A stretch of 64,000 nt of DNA from Pseudomonadota bacterium (GTDB lineage: Bacteria; Myxococcota_A; Polyangia; Polyangiales; Polyangiaceae): NCBI GenBank assembly GCA_023423895.1, contig JAFAER010000113.1:62001-126000 (forward strand), read 5' to 3'. This document shows, one piece after another, positions 37,271-45,879 of this stretch (the stretch's first letter is position 1; each line of letters opens with the position of its first letter). Both the position numbers and the translations under genes were made by a program. The notes under the pieces were generated by a model that ran no database searches, was not told the DNA's origin, and saw only the letters and a list, made by a program, of their open reading frames with translations.

Positions 37271-37413
37271 TTTCCGAACGAGATCGGGCTCAGCCGTTCG
37301 GGGCCCGAGCGCCCGATTGCGTCTCGATTGGGTATCGATACGCCCAAAACACCAGGAAATACGGGGGGTCCCGTTGCGGGTAGGGATCTTCGGCGGTAGA
37401 GCTCGCTCCCCCG

Positions 37414-39780
37414 ATGAGCTCTTCACTCACCTTCCGCCGTACGCTCTCGTGCTTTCTCTTCGCTGGCGTCGCCATCGCCTCGCTCCAGGCCGGGTGCGGC
37501 GATACGGCGGGCTCGGAGTTCACCAACGTCGATCCGAACGGCCCGCCTTCGGGCCCCATCCCGCCGGGCTTCGGCGACGGAGAGGACGGCTCGGCGGGCA
37601 CGTCTGGAAACCCGGACGCCATGGGCGTTCTCGACGTGACGCCGGCGACGGCGACGATCAACGTCACGATCGCGAACGGCGTCGTCACGGCGTCGCCGCA
37701 GACCTTCACGGCGTCCTACAACGGTCAGCCGGTCAGCGGCGTCACCTGGCTCATCGATCGCGGCGAGCTCGGCGACATCACGAACGCCGGTGTCTTCACG
37801 GCCAACGGCAAGAACGTCGGCGAAGGCGTCATCACCGCTCGCTACGGCGCACGCGAAGGTGTCGCCAAGGTGAAGGTGGTCATCACGGCGACGCAGAATG
37901 GTGCGCCGGTCGGAGCGGACGCAGGCGGCGGAGGTTTCGGCGGCATCGGCGGCGTCGGCGGTGAGCCGCTCGGGCCGGCCGTGCAGGACGCGGTCGTCGC
38001 GAAGTTGAAGGGCCAGTCGAACCCGCCCGCGAATGCGCAGGAGTTCGGCTTCCTCTATCCGTACGACAAGACGGTCTGGCCGCGTGGCCTCCTCCCGCCC
38101 TTGCTCATGTGGCAGACGAACCGCGTCGCTTCCGCGGTTCACGTGAAGCTCTCGCAGGGCAACTACACCTTCGAGGCGACCTACAGCGTCGACCAGCACC
38201 CGGAGAACAGCAACGCACGAAAGCGCGTCCGCCTCGAGGAGCAGGCGTGGACGACGGCGACCGGCGGCAACACCGGAGACGACCTGAAGGTCGAGGTGAA
38301 GATCTATTCGCCGTCGGAAGACAAGGTCTACGGGCCGATCACGCGTACGTGGAAGGTCGCGCCCGGCGTGCTCAAGGGCACCGTCTACTACAACTCGTAC
38401 GACTCGCAGATCACGACGAACGGCGGTGCGCCGACGGGCGGCGTCATCGCGATCCAGCCGCGCTCGCCGTCACCGGCGCTGGCCGTTCCGACGCAGGCAG
38501 GCAAGTGCCACGTCTGCCACTCGGTCTCGTCCGACGGCTCGACGCTGTGGGCGCAGGATGCCACGGGTCCCGCCGGCACGGAGACCGAATACTCCAACGG
38601 CGCTTCTTACGACCTGACGAACAGCGGCGCGCGTACGGAGTACAAGGCGCTCGGCGCGGGCGGCAACATCGCCAACGATCACAAGTTCACCTGGTCGGCG
38701 CCCTATCCGGACGGATCGTTTGCGCTCGCGAGCTCGCGCTTCGCGCGCGAAGCGTACGTGCGAGGCGACTCGAAGCTCTTCGCACGCGGCAGCGGCAACG
38801 CACTGCCGATGAGCGGCTTCGATGGCGTGAGCAGCGCGGTGACGCCCGCCTTCTCGCCGGACGGCCGCAAGGTCGCGTTCAACTTCTGGACGGGCACCGG
38901 CGCCAACGGTGTCTCGGCTGGCGGCGGCCACTCCCTTGCAGTGTTCGACTTCACCTGCGGCGCGCCCGCGGGCTCGACGAAGTGCGCGAACGGCGGGCCG
39001 TATCAGTTCAGCAACCTCCGCGAGATCTACCGCAACGCGAGCACCTTCCCCGCATGGGTCTCCTTCCTCCCCGACGGCAAGGGAGTCGTGTTCAACAACC
39101 AGGTCGAGCGCGGCTCCTGCGGTCCGAATCCGGCGGACCCCAACAGCATCCGGAACTGCCAGATCTCGACGTGGTACGGCGGAAAGTCGGAGCTCTGGGT
39201 CGCGCGGGACACCACGCCGCCGAGCGCGAGCCGCCTCGACGCGGCGAACGGCATCGGTCTCCCCACCAATTCGGATCACCCGAACGACGCGCAGCTGAAC
39301 TTCCAGCCCACGGTCAATCCGGTGCCGTCGGGCGGCTACTACTGGGTCGTGTTCACGTCGCGCCGCATCTACGGCAACCTGCTCGAAGGCAAGCCGTGGG
39401 GTGAGAACAACAATGACGGCGGTGGACCGCAGAAGAAGCTCTGGGTCGCCGCGATCGACATCAACGCGCCTGCCGGCGGCGACCCGAGCCACCCTGCGTT
39501 CTACCTGCCCGGGCAGGAGCTGAACGCGGGCAACACGCGCGGATTCTGGGTCGTCGACCCCTGCAAGCCGAACGGCGACTCCTGCGAGACGGGCGACGAG
39601 TGCTGCAACGGCTTCTGCCGCAAGGACGCGCAGTCCGGCGCGCTCGTCTGCATGGACCAGCCGCCCGGCGGTCAGTGCGCGCAGGAGTTCGAGAAGTGCA
39701 CCGTGGACGCGGACTGCTGTGACCCGAAGTTCCAGTGCATCGCGGGCAAGTGCACGCGGCCGGATCCGGTGGTGAAGTAA
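37414..39780 (+). CDS. Large lipoprotein with Ig-like/TolB-like domains, CxxCH motif and Cys-rich tail
   Basis: 788 residues. The signal ends LQAGC, so it is a lipoprotein. About 60-170 is Ig-like (VLDVTPATATINVTIANG, GVITARYGAREGVAKV), followed by a Gly-rich linker (GGGGFGGIGGVGG). A large beta-propeller-like part (about 200-700) has PD40-type blades (TPAFSPDGRKVAFNFW, WVSFLPDGKGVVFNNQ). CHVCH at about residue 364 is a CxxCH motif that could bind haem c after export. Residues about 715-785 form a disulfide-rich module (CETGDECCNGFC, CTVDADCCDPKFQC) like dickkopf-type knots. It probably sits on the outer surface. It is flanked by two related minisatellites. Confidence 0.6.
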   Translation: MSSSLTFRRTLSCFLFAGVAIASLQAGCGDTAGSEFTNVDPNGPPSGPIPPGFGDGEDGSAGTSGNPDAMGVLDVTPATATINVTIANGVVTASPQTFTASYNGQPVSGVTWLIDRGELGDITNAGVFTANGKNVGEGVITARYGAREGVAKVKVVITATQNGAPVGADAGGGGFGGIGGVGGEPLGPAVQDAVVAKLKGQSNPPANAQEFGFLYPYDKTVWPRGLLPPLLMWQTNRVASAVHVKLSQGNYTFEATYSVDQHPENSNARKRVRLEEQAWTTATGGNTGDDLKVEVKIYSPSEDKVYGPITRTWKVAPGVLKGTVYYNSYDSQITTNGGAPTGGVIAIQPRSPSPALAVPTQAGKCHVCHSVSSDGSTLWAQDATGPAGTETEYSNGASYDLTNSGARTEYKALGAGGNIANDHKFTWSAPYPDGSFALASSRFAREAYVRGDSKLFARGSGNALPMSGFDGVSSAVTPAFSPDGRKVAFNFWTGTGANGVSAGGGHSLAVFDFTCGAPAGSTKCANGGPYQFSNLREIYRNASTFPAWVSFLPDGKGVVFNNQVERGSCGPNPADPNSIRNCQISTWYGGKSELWVARDTTPPSASRLDAANGIGLPTNSDHPNDAQLNFQPTVNPVPSGGYYWVVFTSRRIYGNLLEGKPWGENNNDGGGPQKKLWVAAIDINAPAGGDPSHPAFYLPGQELNAGNTRGFWVVDPCKPNGDSCETGDECCNGFCRKDAQSGALVCMDQPPGGQCAQEFEKCTVDADCCDPKFQCIAGKCTRPDPVVK

Positions 39781-39815
39781 CGGCCGTCTTCGGCCTGCCC
39801 GCCCCGGCGTGCGCC

Positions 39816-40010
39816 TGCGCCGGGGCAAGTGGAGCGGTGCGGAAGCGGGTGGACGTGCGCCTGCGCCGGGGCAAGTGGAGCGGTGCGGAAGCGGTGGGCT
39901 TGCGCCTGCGCCGGGGCAAGTGGAGCGGTGCGGAAGCGGTGGGCGTTCGCTTGCGCCGGGGCAAGTGGAGCGGTGCGGAAGCGGTGGGCTTGCGCCTGCG
40001 CCGGCGTCGA
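39816..40010. repeat. Minisatellite 2: four to five copies of a 45-bp unit
   Basis: Copies of tgcgccggggcaagtggag start at 39816, 39862, 39907 and 39952, with a truncated one at 39997. The unit contains gtgcggaagcggtgggc, which matches the core of minisatellite 1 at 36911. It follows the stop of the 788-residue lipoprotein; the +3 frame stays open but I do not think it is translated. Confidence 0.85.
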
Positions 40011-40020
40011 GACGCCGGCG
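39999..40020. terminator. Hairpin between convergent genes
   Basis: cgccggcgt (39999-40007) and acgccggcg (40012-40020) pair over 9 bp around cgag. It sits at the end of minisatellite 2 and 6 bases from the stop of the convergent acetyltransferase gene. No T-run follows. Confidence 0.5.
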
Positions 40021-40025
40021 GTGGG

Positions 40026-40841
40026 TCACGTGAGCGGGCCGCGCATGAAGACGGTCTCGATCTTCTTCGTGGCGCCGAGCTGGATGAGGCCTTCGGCGAT
40101 CTTCGGATGATCTTCGATCATCATGTGGACGACCGCGTCCTCGGGGCGGGCGAACGGCCTGAGCGCCCGGAGGAGCGACAGCGCGTGGGCCATGTCCGGC
40201 GCACGGAACGGGTAGATCCCTGGGAACGAGGGATTGAAGACGGCGAGCCCGCTTCGCGGGGCCGTGCTCGAGCGGACTGCCATGAGCACGCGACCGCGGC
40301 GCGCGCGCGCATCGGCGAGCACGCCCCTCGCCAGATCCCATTCCGCCTCGAGCGCGTCGTCGTCGTCGCCGTCGCGCAGCTCGCGTACGAGCTTCACGTG
40401 AGGCGCGTCGTCCTCGCGCAGGGCATCGACGAGCGCCCACGCCAGCTTGACCGCCACGTTCCGGTGGGTCTCCACGAGGCCGAAGCTCTCGTACAGCCGG
40501 ATGGCCGCCGTGTTGGTCGGACGCACGTTGAGCGTCATCGCGCGGCAGCCCGCGGCGCGCGATCGGCGTACGGCCTCGGCCATCAGCGCGCGGCCGACAC
40601 CTTGGCGGCGCGCGTCTGGCGCTGCCACGAGATTCGCGAGGTGCACGACCTCTTTCATCGGCCGGAACAGCGCATAGCCGAGCGAGCGCTCGTCACGTTC
40701 GGCGATGAGCGTCGTCGGCATCCAGTCGGCCGCGAAGTCCTCCGGATTGGGCGGCGGATCGTCGACGCCGAGCTCGGGAACGAGCTTCGCCACGGTCTCG
40801 TGGTCGTCCGTCCTCGCGGTCCGGATCGTGATCGTCGTCAT
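40026..40841 (-). CDS. GNAT family N-acetyltransferase
   Basis: 271 residues from ATG 40841 (MTTITIRTARTDDHE, the usual GNAT opening); the frame extends upstream but without a typical sequence. The acetyl-CoA site is LVAAPDARRQGVGRALMAEAVRRSRAAG (about 78-105) with the Q/R-x-x-G-x-G/A loop, and LYESFGLVE follows. Residues about 150-271 look like a second, degenerate acetyltransferase-like half (RVLMAVRSSTAPRSGLAVFNP). Substrate unknown. Confidence 0.75.
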   Translation of the reverse strand: MTTITIRTARTDDHETVAKLVPELGVDDPPPNPEDFAADWMPTTLIAERDERSLGYALFRPMKEVVHLANLVAAPDARRQGVGRALMAEAVRRSRAAGCRAMTLNVRPTNTAAIRLYESFGLVETHRNVAVKLAWALVDALREDDAPHVKLVRELRDGDDDDALEAEWDLARGVLADARARRGRVLMAVRSSTAPRSGLAVFNPSFPGIYPFRAPDMAHALSLLRALRPFARPEDAVVHMMIEDHPKIAEGLIQLGATKKIETVFMRGPLT

Positions 40842-41064
40842 GCGCCGAACACCGTGTGCACGGTACGCTCGCGTCACAAGGGCGTCCGTTCGCGAGGTGC
40901 CACGAACGTTCTGCGAACGTAGACTCGGAGGAGACGTCGTCAGGTTCGCCGCGGAGGGCCCGTGATCTGCCGGAGATCCGCGAGATCTGGCCATAAAACT
41001 CGGCCGAGCCGCCTAGGATCCGCGCTTGTCGTGCGTGTTTTGCCCATGGTATTCCTTCGGGCCC

Positions 41065-41775
41065 ATGAAGCTCTGGCGCCTTGGTCTCGCCCTCACTGTT
41101 CTCGTCGTCGGATGTTCGAGCGGCGCGGACGAGCCCTACAAGCCGGCTCCGGCATGGTCGGGCAGCAAGCCGAACCTGCCGAACCCGCCGCAACTCAGCT
41201 CGGCGCCCATCAAGGTCGGCGACGCGTACACGATCGAGGGTGCGTCGCATCACCTGCGCAGCCGCATCCACGAGAAGGACGTGACGACGAAGCCGATCAC
41301 GATCCAGGGCTACATCGTCGAAGAGAACATGTCCGACGCGCCCGGCTGCGCGCTCCACAAGACCGGCAAGGCCGATCCGGAGAACTGCCCCGCTGCTGGC
41401 CAACCGCCGATCGAGATCCCCTCGTTCTGGATCGCGGACGAGAAGGGCGCAGGCAAGGACAAGCCGCGCATCCGCGTTCTCGGCTTCGCGAAGAACTACG
41501 CCACCGTCTGGGAGGCGTTCGAGAAGTACAAGAACCTGAAAGAGATCAAGAACCCGGAGAAGGATCTCGTGAAGGACGAGATCTGGAGCGTCGACGTTCC
41601 GTACCCGCTTCCGGCGGTCGGCGCGAAGGTGAAGGTCACCGGCAAGTATGGCTTCGTCTTCTCGAAGTCGTCGACCGGTCTCGTCTCCGATCCGGTCAAC
41701 GGCGTCATCACGTACGAGAAGCTCGAGTACGTCGAGCCGGCGACGGACAAGATCGAATTCAAGAACAAGAAGTAG
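41065..41775 (+). CDS. Lipoprotein of unknown function
   Basis: 236 residues from ATG 41065, which starts a clear lipoprotein signal ending VVGC; upstream Met codons add no sensible sequence. The mature protein has a beta-rich core with repeated strand patterns (PITIQGYIVEENMSD, IRVLGFAKNYATVW, AKVKVTGKYGFVFS) that could be an OB-type barrel. Two Cys in APGCALHK and DPENCPAAG may form a disulfide. No family recognised. It ends in convergent orientation with the Gly/Asn-repeat lipoprotein. Confidence 0.55.
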   Translation: MKLWRLGLALTVLVVGCSSGADEPYKPAPAWSGSKPNLPNPPQLSSAPIKVGDAYTIEGASHHLRSRIHEKDVTTKPITIQGYIVEENMSDAPGCALHKTGKADPENCPAAGQPPIEIPSFWIADEKGAGKDKPRIRVLGFAKNYATVWEAFEKYKNLKEIKNPEKDLVKDEIWSVDVPYPLPAVGAKVKVTGKYGFVFSKSSTGLVSDPVNGVITYEKLEYVEPATDKIEFKNKK

Positions 41776-41860
41776 TCGGTCCGTCTTCGCGTTTCGCGTC
41801 TTCGTGACGAGTCCCTTCGCGGTACACCTCGTGAGACGAACGAAACGACGCTGAACGACG

Positions 41861-41905
41861 ACGAACGAAAGGCGCCGCGGTCTTCCCGTCGGCGCCTTCG
41901 TTCGT
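41861..41905. terminator. Strong bidirectional hairpin between convergent lipoprotein genes
   Basis: acgaacgaaaggcgccg (41861-41877) pairs with cggcgccttcgttcgt (41890-41905) with a single bulge and a 12-base loop. It lies between stops at 41775 and 41993 and is the best terminator-like structure in this part of the window. Confidence 0.75.
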
Positions 41906-41992
41906 TTGTCGGGTCGAGTCCGTCGTGGAGATCGCGCGCGCGACGAACGGAAAGCTCACCGCGAGCTGAAGGACTCGGACCGTCGCGGAAGC

Positions 41993-42826
41993 TCAGCACC
42001 CCATCGGGCCGCACCCTCCGAGACCGCCCATCCCCATTCCTCCAAGGCCGCCCATCCCGCCGAGGCCGCCCATCCCGCCGAGGCCACCGAGGCCACCGAG
42101 GCCGCCAAGGCCACCGAGGCCACCCAGCCCGCCAAGGCCGCCGAGGCCCCCCAGCCCGCCGAGCCCGCCGAGGCCACCCAGCCCGCCGAGGCCACCCATT
42201 CCGAACGGATTGTTCAGCGGGTTGTTCATGGGGTTGTTCCCGAACGGGTTGTTGTTCCCGAGCGGGTTGTTGTTCCCGAACGGGTTGTTGTTGTTCCCGA
42301 AGGGGTTGTTGTTGTTTCCGAACGGGTTGTTGTTGTTCCCGAAGGGGTTGTTGTTGTTGTTCCCGAGCGGGTTGTTGTTGTCGTTGAACGGGTTGTTGTC
42401 GTTCATCGGATTCTGCAGCCCGCTGTTTTCGAGGCTCGGCAGGTTCATCTGAGGCTGCTCGAGGGGATTGTCGAGGCCCGGCGTCTCCGGCGTCTCCGGC
42501 GTCTCTTCGTCGGGAGTCTCCGTCTCCGGGGTCTCGGCGGCCGGCTCTTCGCCGGTCTCGCCAGCCGCTTCACCCTCGATCGGCGTCGACTCGTCGGCCG
42601 CGATCGCTTCATCCGGCTGTGCTTGTTCCTGGGCCGGCCCCTTCTCCTCGGAGGCGGCGGGCGGCGCAGCGCTCGAAGGCCGGCCCTTCTCCGAAGCTGA
42701 CTGCCCCGCACCCGGCGCACCATCGTCGCCGGACCCGAAGCAACCCCCGAGCGCGAGCGCAAGGCCGACGAGGGTGATGGATATCGATCGCGCAGGATCG
42801 AAAGAGATGCGGTGTTGCCTAAACAT
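41993..42826 (-). CDS. Low-complexity lipoprotein with NPFGNNN and GGL repeats
   Basis: 277 residues from ATG 42826 with a perfect AGGAGG nine bases upstream, so it is surely translated. A lipoprotein signal ends LGGC. Then come an acidic Glu/Pro/Thr/Ala region (about 45-125), an Asn-rich region with about ten NPF or NPL units separated by Asn runs (about 135-205), a run of about twenty GGL/GGM units (about 207-268) and a Cys-capped end (GGCGPMGC). No catalytic domain. The Asn-Pro-Phe and Gly-Gly-Leu blocks suggest a structural, amyloid-like or adhesive surface protein. The antisense reading (Pro/Ala/Glu repeats) is a shadow. Confidence 0.7.
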   Translation of the reverse strand: MFRQHRISFDPARSISITLVGLALALGGCFGSGDDGAPGAGQSASEKGRPSSAAPPAASEEKGPAQEQAQPDEAIAADESTPIEGEAAGETGEEPAAETPETETPDEETPETPETPGLDNPLEQPQMNLPSLENSGLQNPMNDNNPFNDNNNPLGNNNNNPFGNNNNPFGNNNNPFGNNNNPFGNNNPLGNNNPFGNNPMNNPLNNPFGMGGLGGLGGLGGLGGLGGLGGLGGLGGLGGLGGLGGLGGLGGMGGLGGMGGLGGMGMGGLGGCGPMGC

Positions 42827-43233
42827 GTCGAGCTACCTCCTGAAGCGTGTTGGGCTCTGCACCCGCGAGACCAGGACGTTGCGCCTCGACCGGAAGGAAT
42901 CAGCTCAGCGGATCACGCGTGTCCCGCTTCGATCGCTCGTTGCCGCGCTTCGCGGCCGTTCGCGTTCGGAACCGTCGTGGCGTGCCCTCGACGTTTTGTT
43001 CCCGCTCGAGCCGAGCCGTAGCGCACGTTGGCCGAACGGGCCCCGCGAGGCGGCAATCCTGCTGAGCCTGTCCGACCGTTTCAGCGCAGCCGCGCCCGGG
43101 TCGCTGCCGCCACGTCGCTCAGGCCGTAGGAGCCACGCGGGCTCGGGGTGTTTGCGCGCGCACGACACGCGCGCGCCCCGCTCGACCGTCGGTCGCCACG
43201 TTCACGCTGTGATCCGACACGCAGCGAGGCGTC
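42827..43233. other. Gap upstream of the repeat lipoprotein, no gene seen
   Basis: 407 bases between two minus-strand genes. It contains the AGGAGG ribosome-binding site and promoter of the repeat lipoprotein; I see no conserved motif, tRNA or credible ORF. Confidence 0.5.
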
Positions 43234-44334
43234 TCACCCGAGTAGCGCCTTCACTTCTCTCGCGGCAGTCGATGCCGCTGCGGGCGCCAGCACCTGCAGC
43301 AGCGCGCGCTGCTCGCCTTCGCTGAAGCCGCCGCCCGTCTGCGCGATCCAGTGGCTCGCAACGAGGGCGCCCGTCCCGATCGCGAACGCGGCGTCGTTTT
43401 GATCGGGCCCGATCGTCAGCGGCTCGGGATCATCCTTCGCAAGACGCGCGGCGGCGGCCGTGAGCGCTCGATCGCGCAAGACGTCCACCGCGACGATGAG
43501 CGCGCGCACCGCCTTTGCAGCGAAGAGCTGCTTGGTCGCACGACCGAGCGCGCTATCTACTGCTCGCTGCGGAAGCAGTGCGAGCGCGCGGGTCACGAGG
43601 GTGCGCCCGGCTCGTGTCGATGCGAGCGAGAGATTCTCGTGCGTCCAGACGAACGAAGGCGCCGACCTCGATACGCTCGCGAGATCCGTCAACGGCGTCT
43701 TGCGGAGGAACGCCTCGGTGACCCAGCTGAACCGTTGCGCGTCGACGGCCGATCCGCTCGTCGGCAGCTCCATCAGCGGGCGCGGGGTTCGTGTCTCGGT
43801 CACGCGACGGAGCTCCGGCCATGCGGTCAGGCGCTTCGGAGGTTCGGTACCGAGAAAGCGCTCCGAGCCGGTCCACCATCTGATGTCGATGTCGGTGCGA
43901 GCGAGCTCGAACATGCGCGAGAACCACGTGTGCCGTGACAACGCAGAACGAACGTTCTCGGGCGGCGGAATGCGCTCGAGCGTCATCTCCACGACGTCGA
44001 GAATCCTCTTCGGTCCCGTTCGCCGGAAGACCGCGTCGAATCCCGGGTGCGTCGCCTGCACCATGTCGTGCAACAGCGCTCCGAGTGCCCATTCTGCGCC
44101 GCTCGGCGCGACGTCGAGCGTGTCGATCGGCGCGAGCTTCCGCGCCACCCGGACGCGGGCGAGCTCGGCGCGAGAGAGCAGATCGACGTCGGAGGGTTGC
44201 CGGTCGTCACCGATCGACAGCGCGTTCTTGCCGCCGAACGGCTTGCCGGGGCGCAGCGTGCCACCGACGACGAGCGGCCCTAGGAAGGTCGAGAAGAGCC
44301 GCTCGCAGAGCGTCTGCGGATCGTCCTTCGCCAT
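43234..44334 (-). CDS. Unknown protein, second gene of a two-gene operon
   Basis: 366 residues, no signal or membrane helix. Mainly helical, with segments such as WALGALLHDMVQATHPGFDAVFRRTGPKRILDVV and a C-terminal Ala-rich half (about 255-366). I recognise no family. It starts 3 bases after the stop of the gene at 44338-45879, so the two are cotranscribed and probably act together. It may be a chaperone or regulator of that larger partner, but this is a guess from gene order only. Confidence 0.5.
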   Translation of the reverse strand: MAKDDPQTLCERLFSTFLGPLVVGGTLRPGKPFGGKNALSIGDDRQPSDVDLLSRAELARVRVARKLAPIDTLDVAPSGAEWALGALLHDMVQATHPGFDAVFRRTGPKRILDVVEMTLERIPPPENVRSALSRHTWFSRMFELARTDIDIRWWTGSERFLGTEPPKRLTAWPELRRVTETRTPRPLMELPTSGSAVDAQRFSWVTEAFLRKTPLTDLASVSRSAPSFVWTHENLSLASTRAGRTLVTRALALLPQRAVDSALGRATKQLFAAKAVRALIVAVDVLRDRALTAAAARLAKDDPEPLTIGPDQNDAAFAIGTGALVASHWIAQTGGGFSEGEQRALLQVLAPAAASTAAREVKALLG

Positions 44335-44337
44335 CGA

Positions 44338-45879
44338 TCAACGCGTGTGCGGCCCCGGGCCGGGCGGTAGCTGCGCGACGCCCTGCTGCGGCTCGGCCGG
44401 CGACGGAGGCGGCTGCACCTGGCTCAGCGCGAACATGCCGAGTGGTTCGAGCTTGAGATCGACCGGTCGCTCCTCGAGGGCCCGATGGATCGCGTCGGCG
44501 ACGAGCGGCTCCCACGCCTGCGCCTCGAGCAGCGCCGTCTCGAGCGGCGAGAAGGCGCTGTCTTCGACGGCGATCGCGCGTGCGCCGGTGTCGATGAAGA
44601 GCACCTGCGAGGCCGATGCGCCGAGGGCGCGGTAGAGCACCTCCGGTGCGACGGCAGGCGTGACGTCGTAGCCGGCCGGGATGTAGAGGTTCGGGTGGAT
44701 CTCGACGAAGAACATCCCGAGCGGCACGGCCTCGATGCCCTGATTCGAACGCAAGAAGGCGCCCTTCTCCGTGAGCGCGACCTGCGTCCGTAGAATCGTC
44801 TGGTGCGGCAACGCGTAGGCGATTCGACGGAGGAGCGGGACCTGCTGCGGCTGAATCCAGGTAGCCGTGACGTTCCGCCAGGGTGCAGGAGAGGGGACGA
44901 CGCGCAGCGGAACGCGGACGGGCTCGGGGAGTTTGGTCGCGATTGCCTTGAGGGCGTCGACTCCGTCGTCGCCACGCAGCTCGACGCGCGCGAATGCGCG
45001 CAGGTCGCCCATCTGAGGCATCTTCTCGAGGGTCCACGGCTCGTCGCCGCGACCACGGAGCAGCACGAGGCCCTGAGGATCGAAGACGGGGCACGCGCGG
45101 AGCGCCACTGGATGGCGGTAGCCCATCTCGACGGCCACGCCGGGGCCGGCCGGTAGGAACGTCGTGAGCCCGGGCGTCTTCGCCATCAGCGGGCGCATGC
45201 GCTTCGGCAGGTCGGGGATGCGCATGATGTACCGGCGCACCGGTCCCTCGTCGAACGCGCTCTCCGGCGGCCACTCGCCGACCGCGACCTCGCCCTCGAC
45301 GCGCGAGCGGACGAAGTAGTGGAGCAGCGCGGGGCCGAGGCCCTGTTCGGCGACGATGAACCGCGGGCCATTGTCGTCGACGGTCGAGGGATCGACGTGT
45401 GGCATCAGGCGGAGGAGGAGCGACCTGAGGCCCACCTCCTTGTCCGTGCCGTAAACCTGCGTGAACCGATCGTGATAGAGGACGAGCGACGCGTCGGTCG
45501 AGATGAGCTGCGTAGCGTCGTAGCCGAAGGGAGCGGCGGCATCGCGGTACTGCACGAAATGCCGGCTGGTGCCCGTGAACGTGAAGCCGCCGACGAGTCG
45601 GGCGGTCTCCGCGACGCGATCCATCCGGTCGCTCGACTCGGCCGCGAACGAGAGCGTGATCTCTTTCGTCCCGAGCTTGCTCTGCACGATCTCGATGACG
45701 AGGCTCGGCATGAGGTCCTCGAGGGAGTGCTCGCGCGTGTAGACGCTGAGCCACGCGACGAGACGGTCGAGCGACGGCAGGAGCACCAGGCCCTTCGCGC
45801 CGAGCGCGACGCCCTTGCCCTCGAGACCGAGGCCGGGCGTTCGGAGACGCGTCTGGTGGAGCGCGATGCGTTCGAGCAT
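44338..45879 (-). CDS. Unknown protein, first gene of a two-gene operon
   Basis: 513 residues from ATG 45879; the ORF runs open far upstream on the minus strand but there it is antisense to the L,D-transpeptidase. No signal or clear membrane helix. The body alternates strands and helices (SLVIEIVQSKLGTKEITLSF, GGFTFTGTSRHFVQYRD, VALTEKGAFLRSNQGIEAVPL) with no family I know. The C-terminus is Pro/Gln-rich. Coupled to 43234-44334. Confidence 0.55.
   Translation of the reverse strand: MLERIALHQTRLRTPGLGLEGKGVALGAKGLVLLPSLDRLVAWLSVYTREHSLEDLMPSLVIEIVQSKLGTKEITLSFAAESSDRMDRVAETARLVGGFTFTGTSRHFVQYRDAAAPFGYDATQLISTDASLVLYHDRFTQVYGTDKEVGLRSLLLRLMPHVDPSTVDDNGPRFIVAEQGLGPALLHYFVRSRVEGEVAVGEWPPESAFDEGPVRRYIMRIPDLPKRMRPLMAKTPGLTTFLPAGPGVAVEMGYRHPVALRACPVFDPQGLVLLRGRGDEPWTLEKMPQMGDLRAFARVELRGDDGVDALKAIATKLPEPVRVPLRVVPSPAPWRNVTATWIQPQQVPLLRRIAYALPHQTILRTQVALTEKGAFLRSNQGIEAVPLGMFFVEIHPNLYIPAGYDVTPAVAPEVLYRALGASASQVLFIDTGARAIAVEDSAFSPLETALLEAQAWEPLVADAIHRALEERPVDLKLEPLGMFALSQVQPPPSPAEPQQGVAQLPPGPGPHTR

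Larger units (their letters stand above)
36881..37413. other. Minisatellite-rich gap, no gene
   Basis: 533 bases containing a 40-bp and a 47-bp tandem array. Because neither period is a multiple of three and all frames stay open on both strands, the long ORFs here are not credible genes. The promoter of the 788-residue lipoprotein should lie in its last 140 bases. Confidence 0.6.

Noticed and set aside
39829..40110. A small repeat protein (CACAGASGAVRKRWA units) in the 45-bp array
   Set aside because: No ribosome-binding site, several frames equally open, and it runs into the antisense of the acetyltransferase gene.
41906..42700. A plus-strand Pro/Ala/Glu/Val-repeat protein
   Set aside because: It is the exact antisense of the NPF/GGL lipoprotein, which has AGGAGG and a lipoprotein signal.
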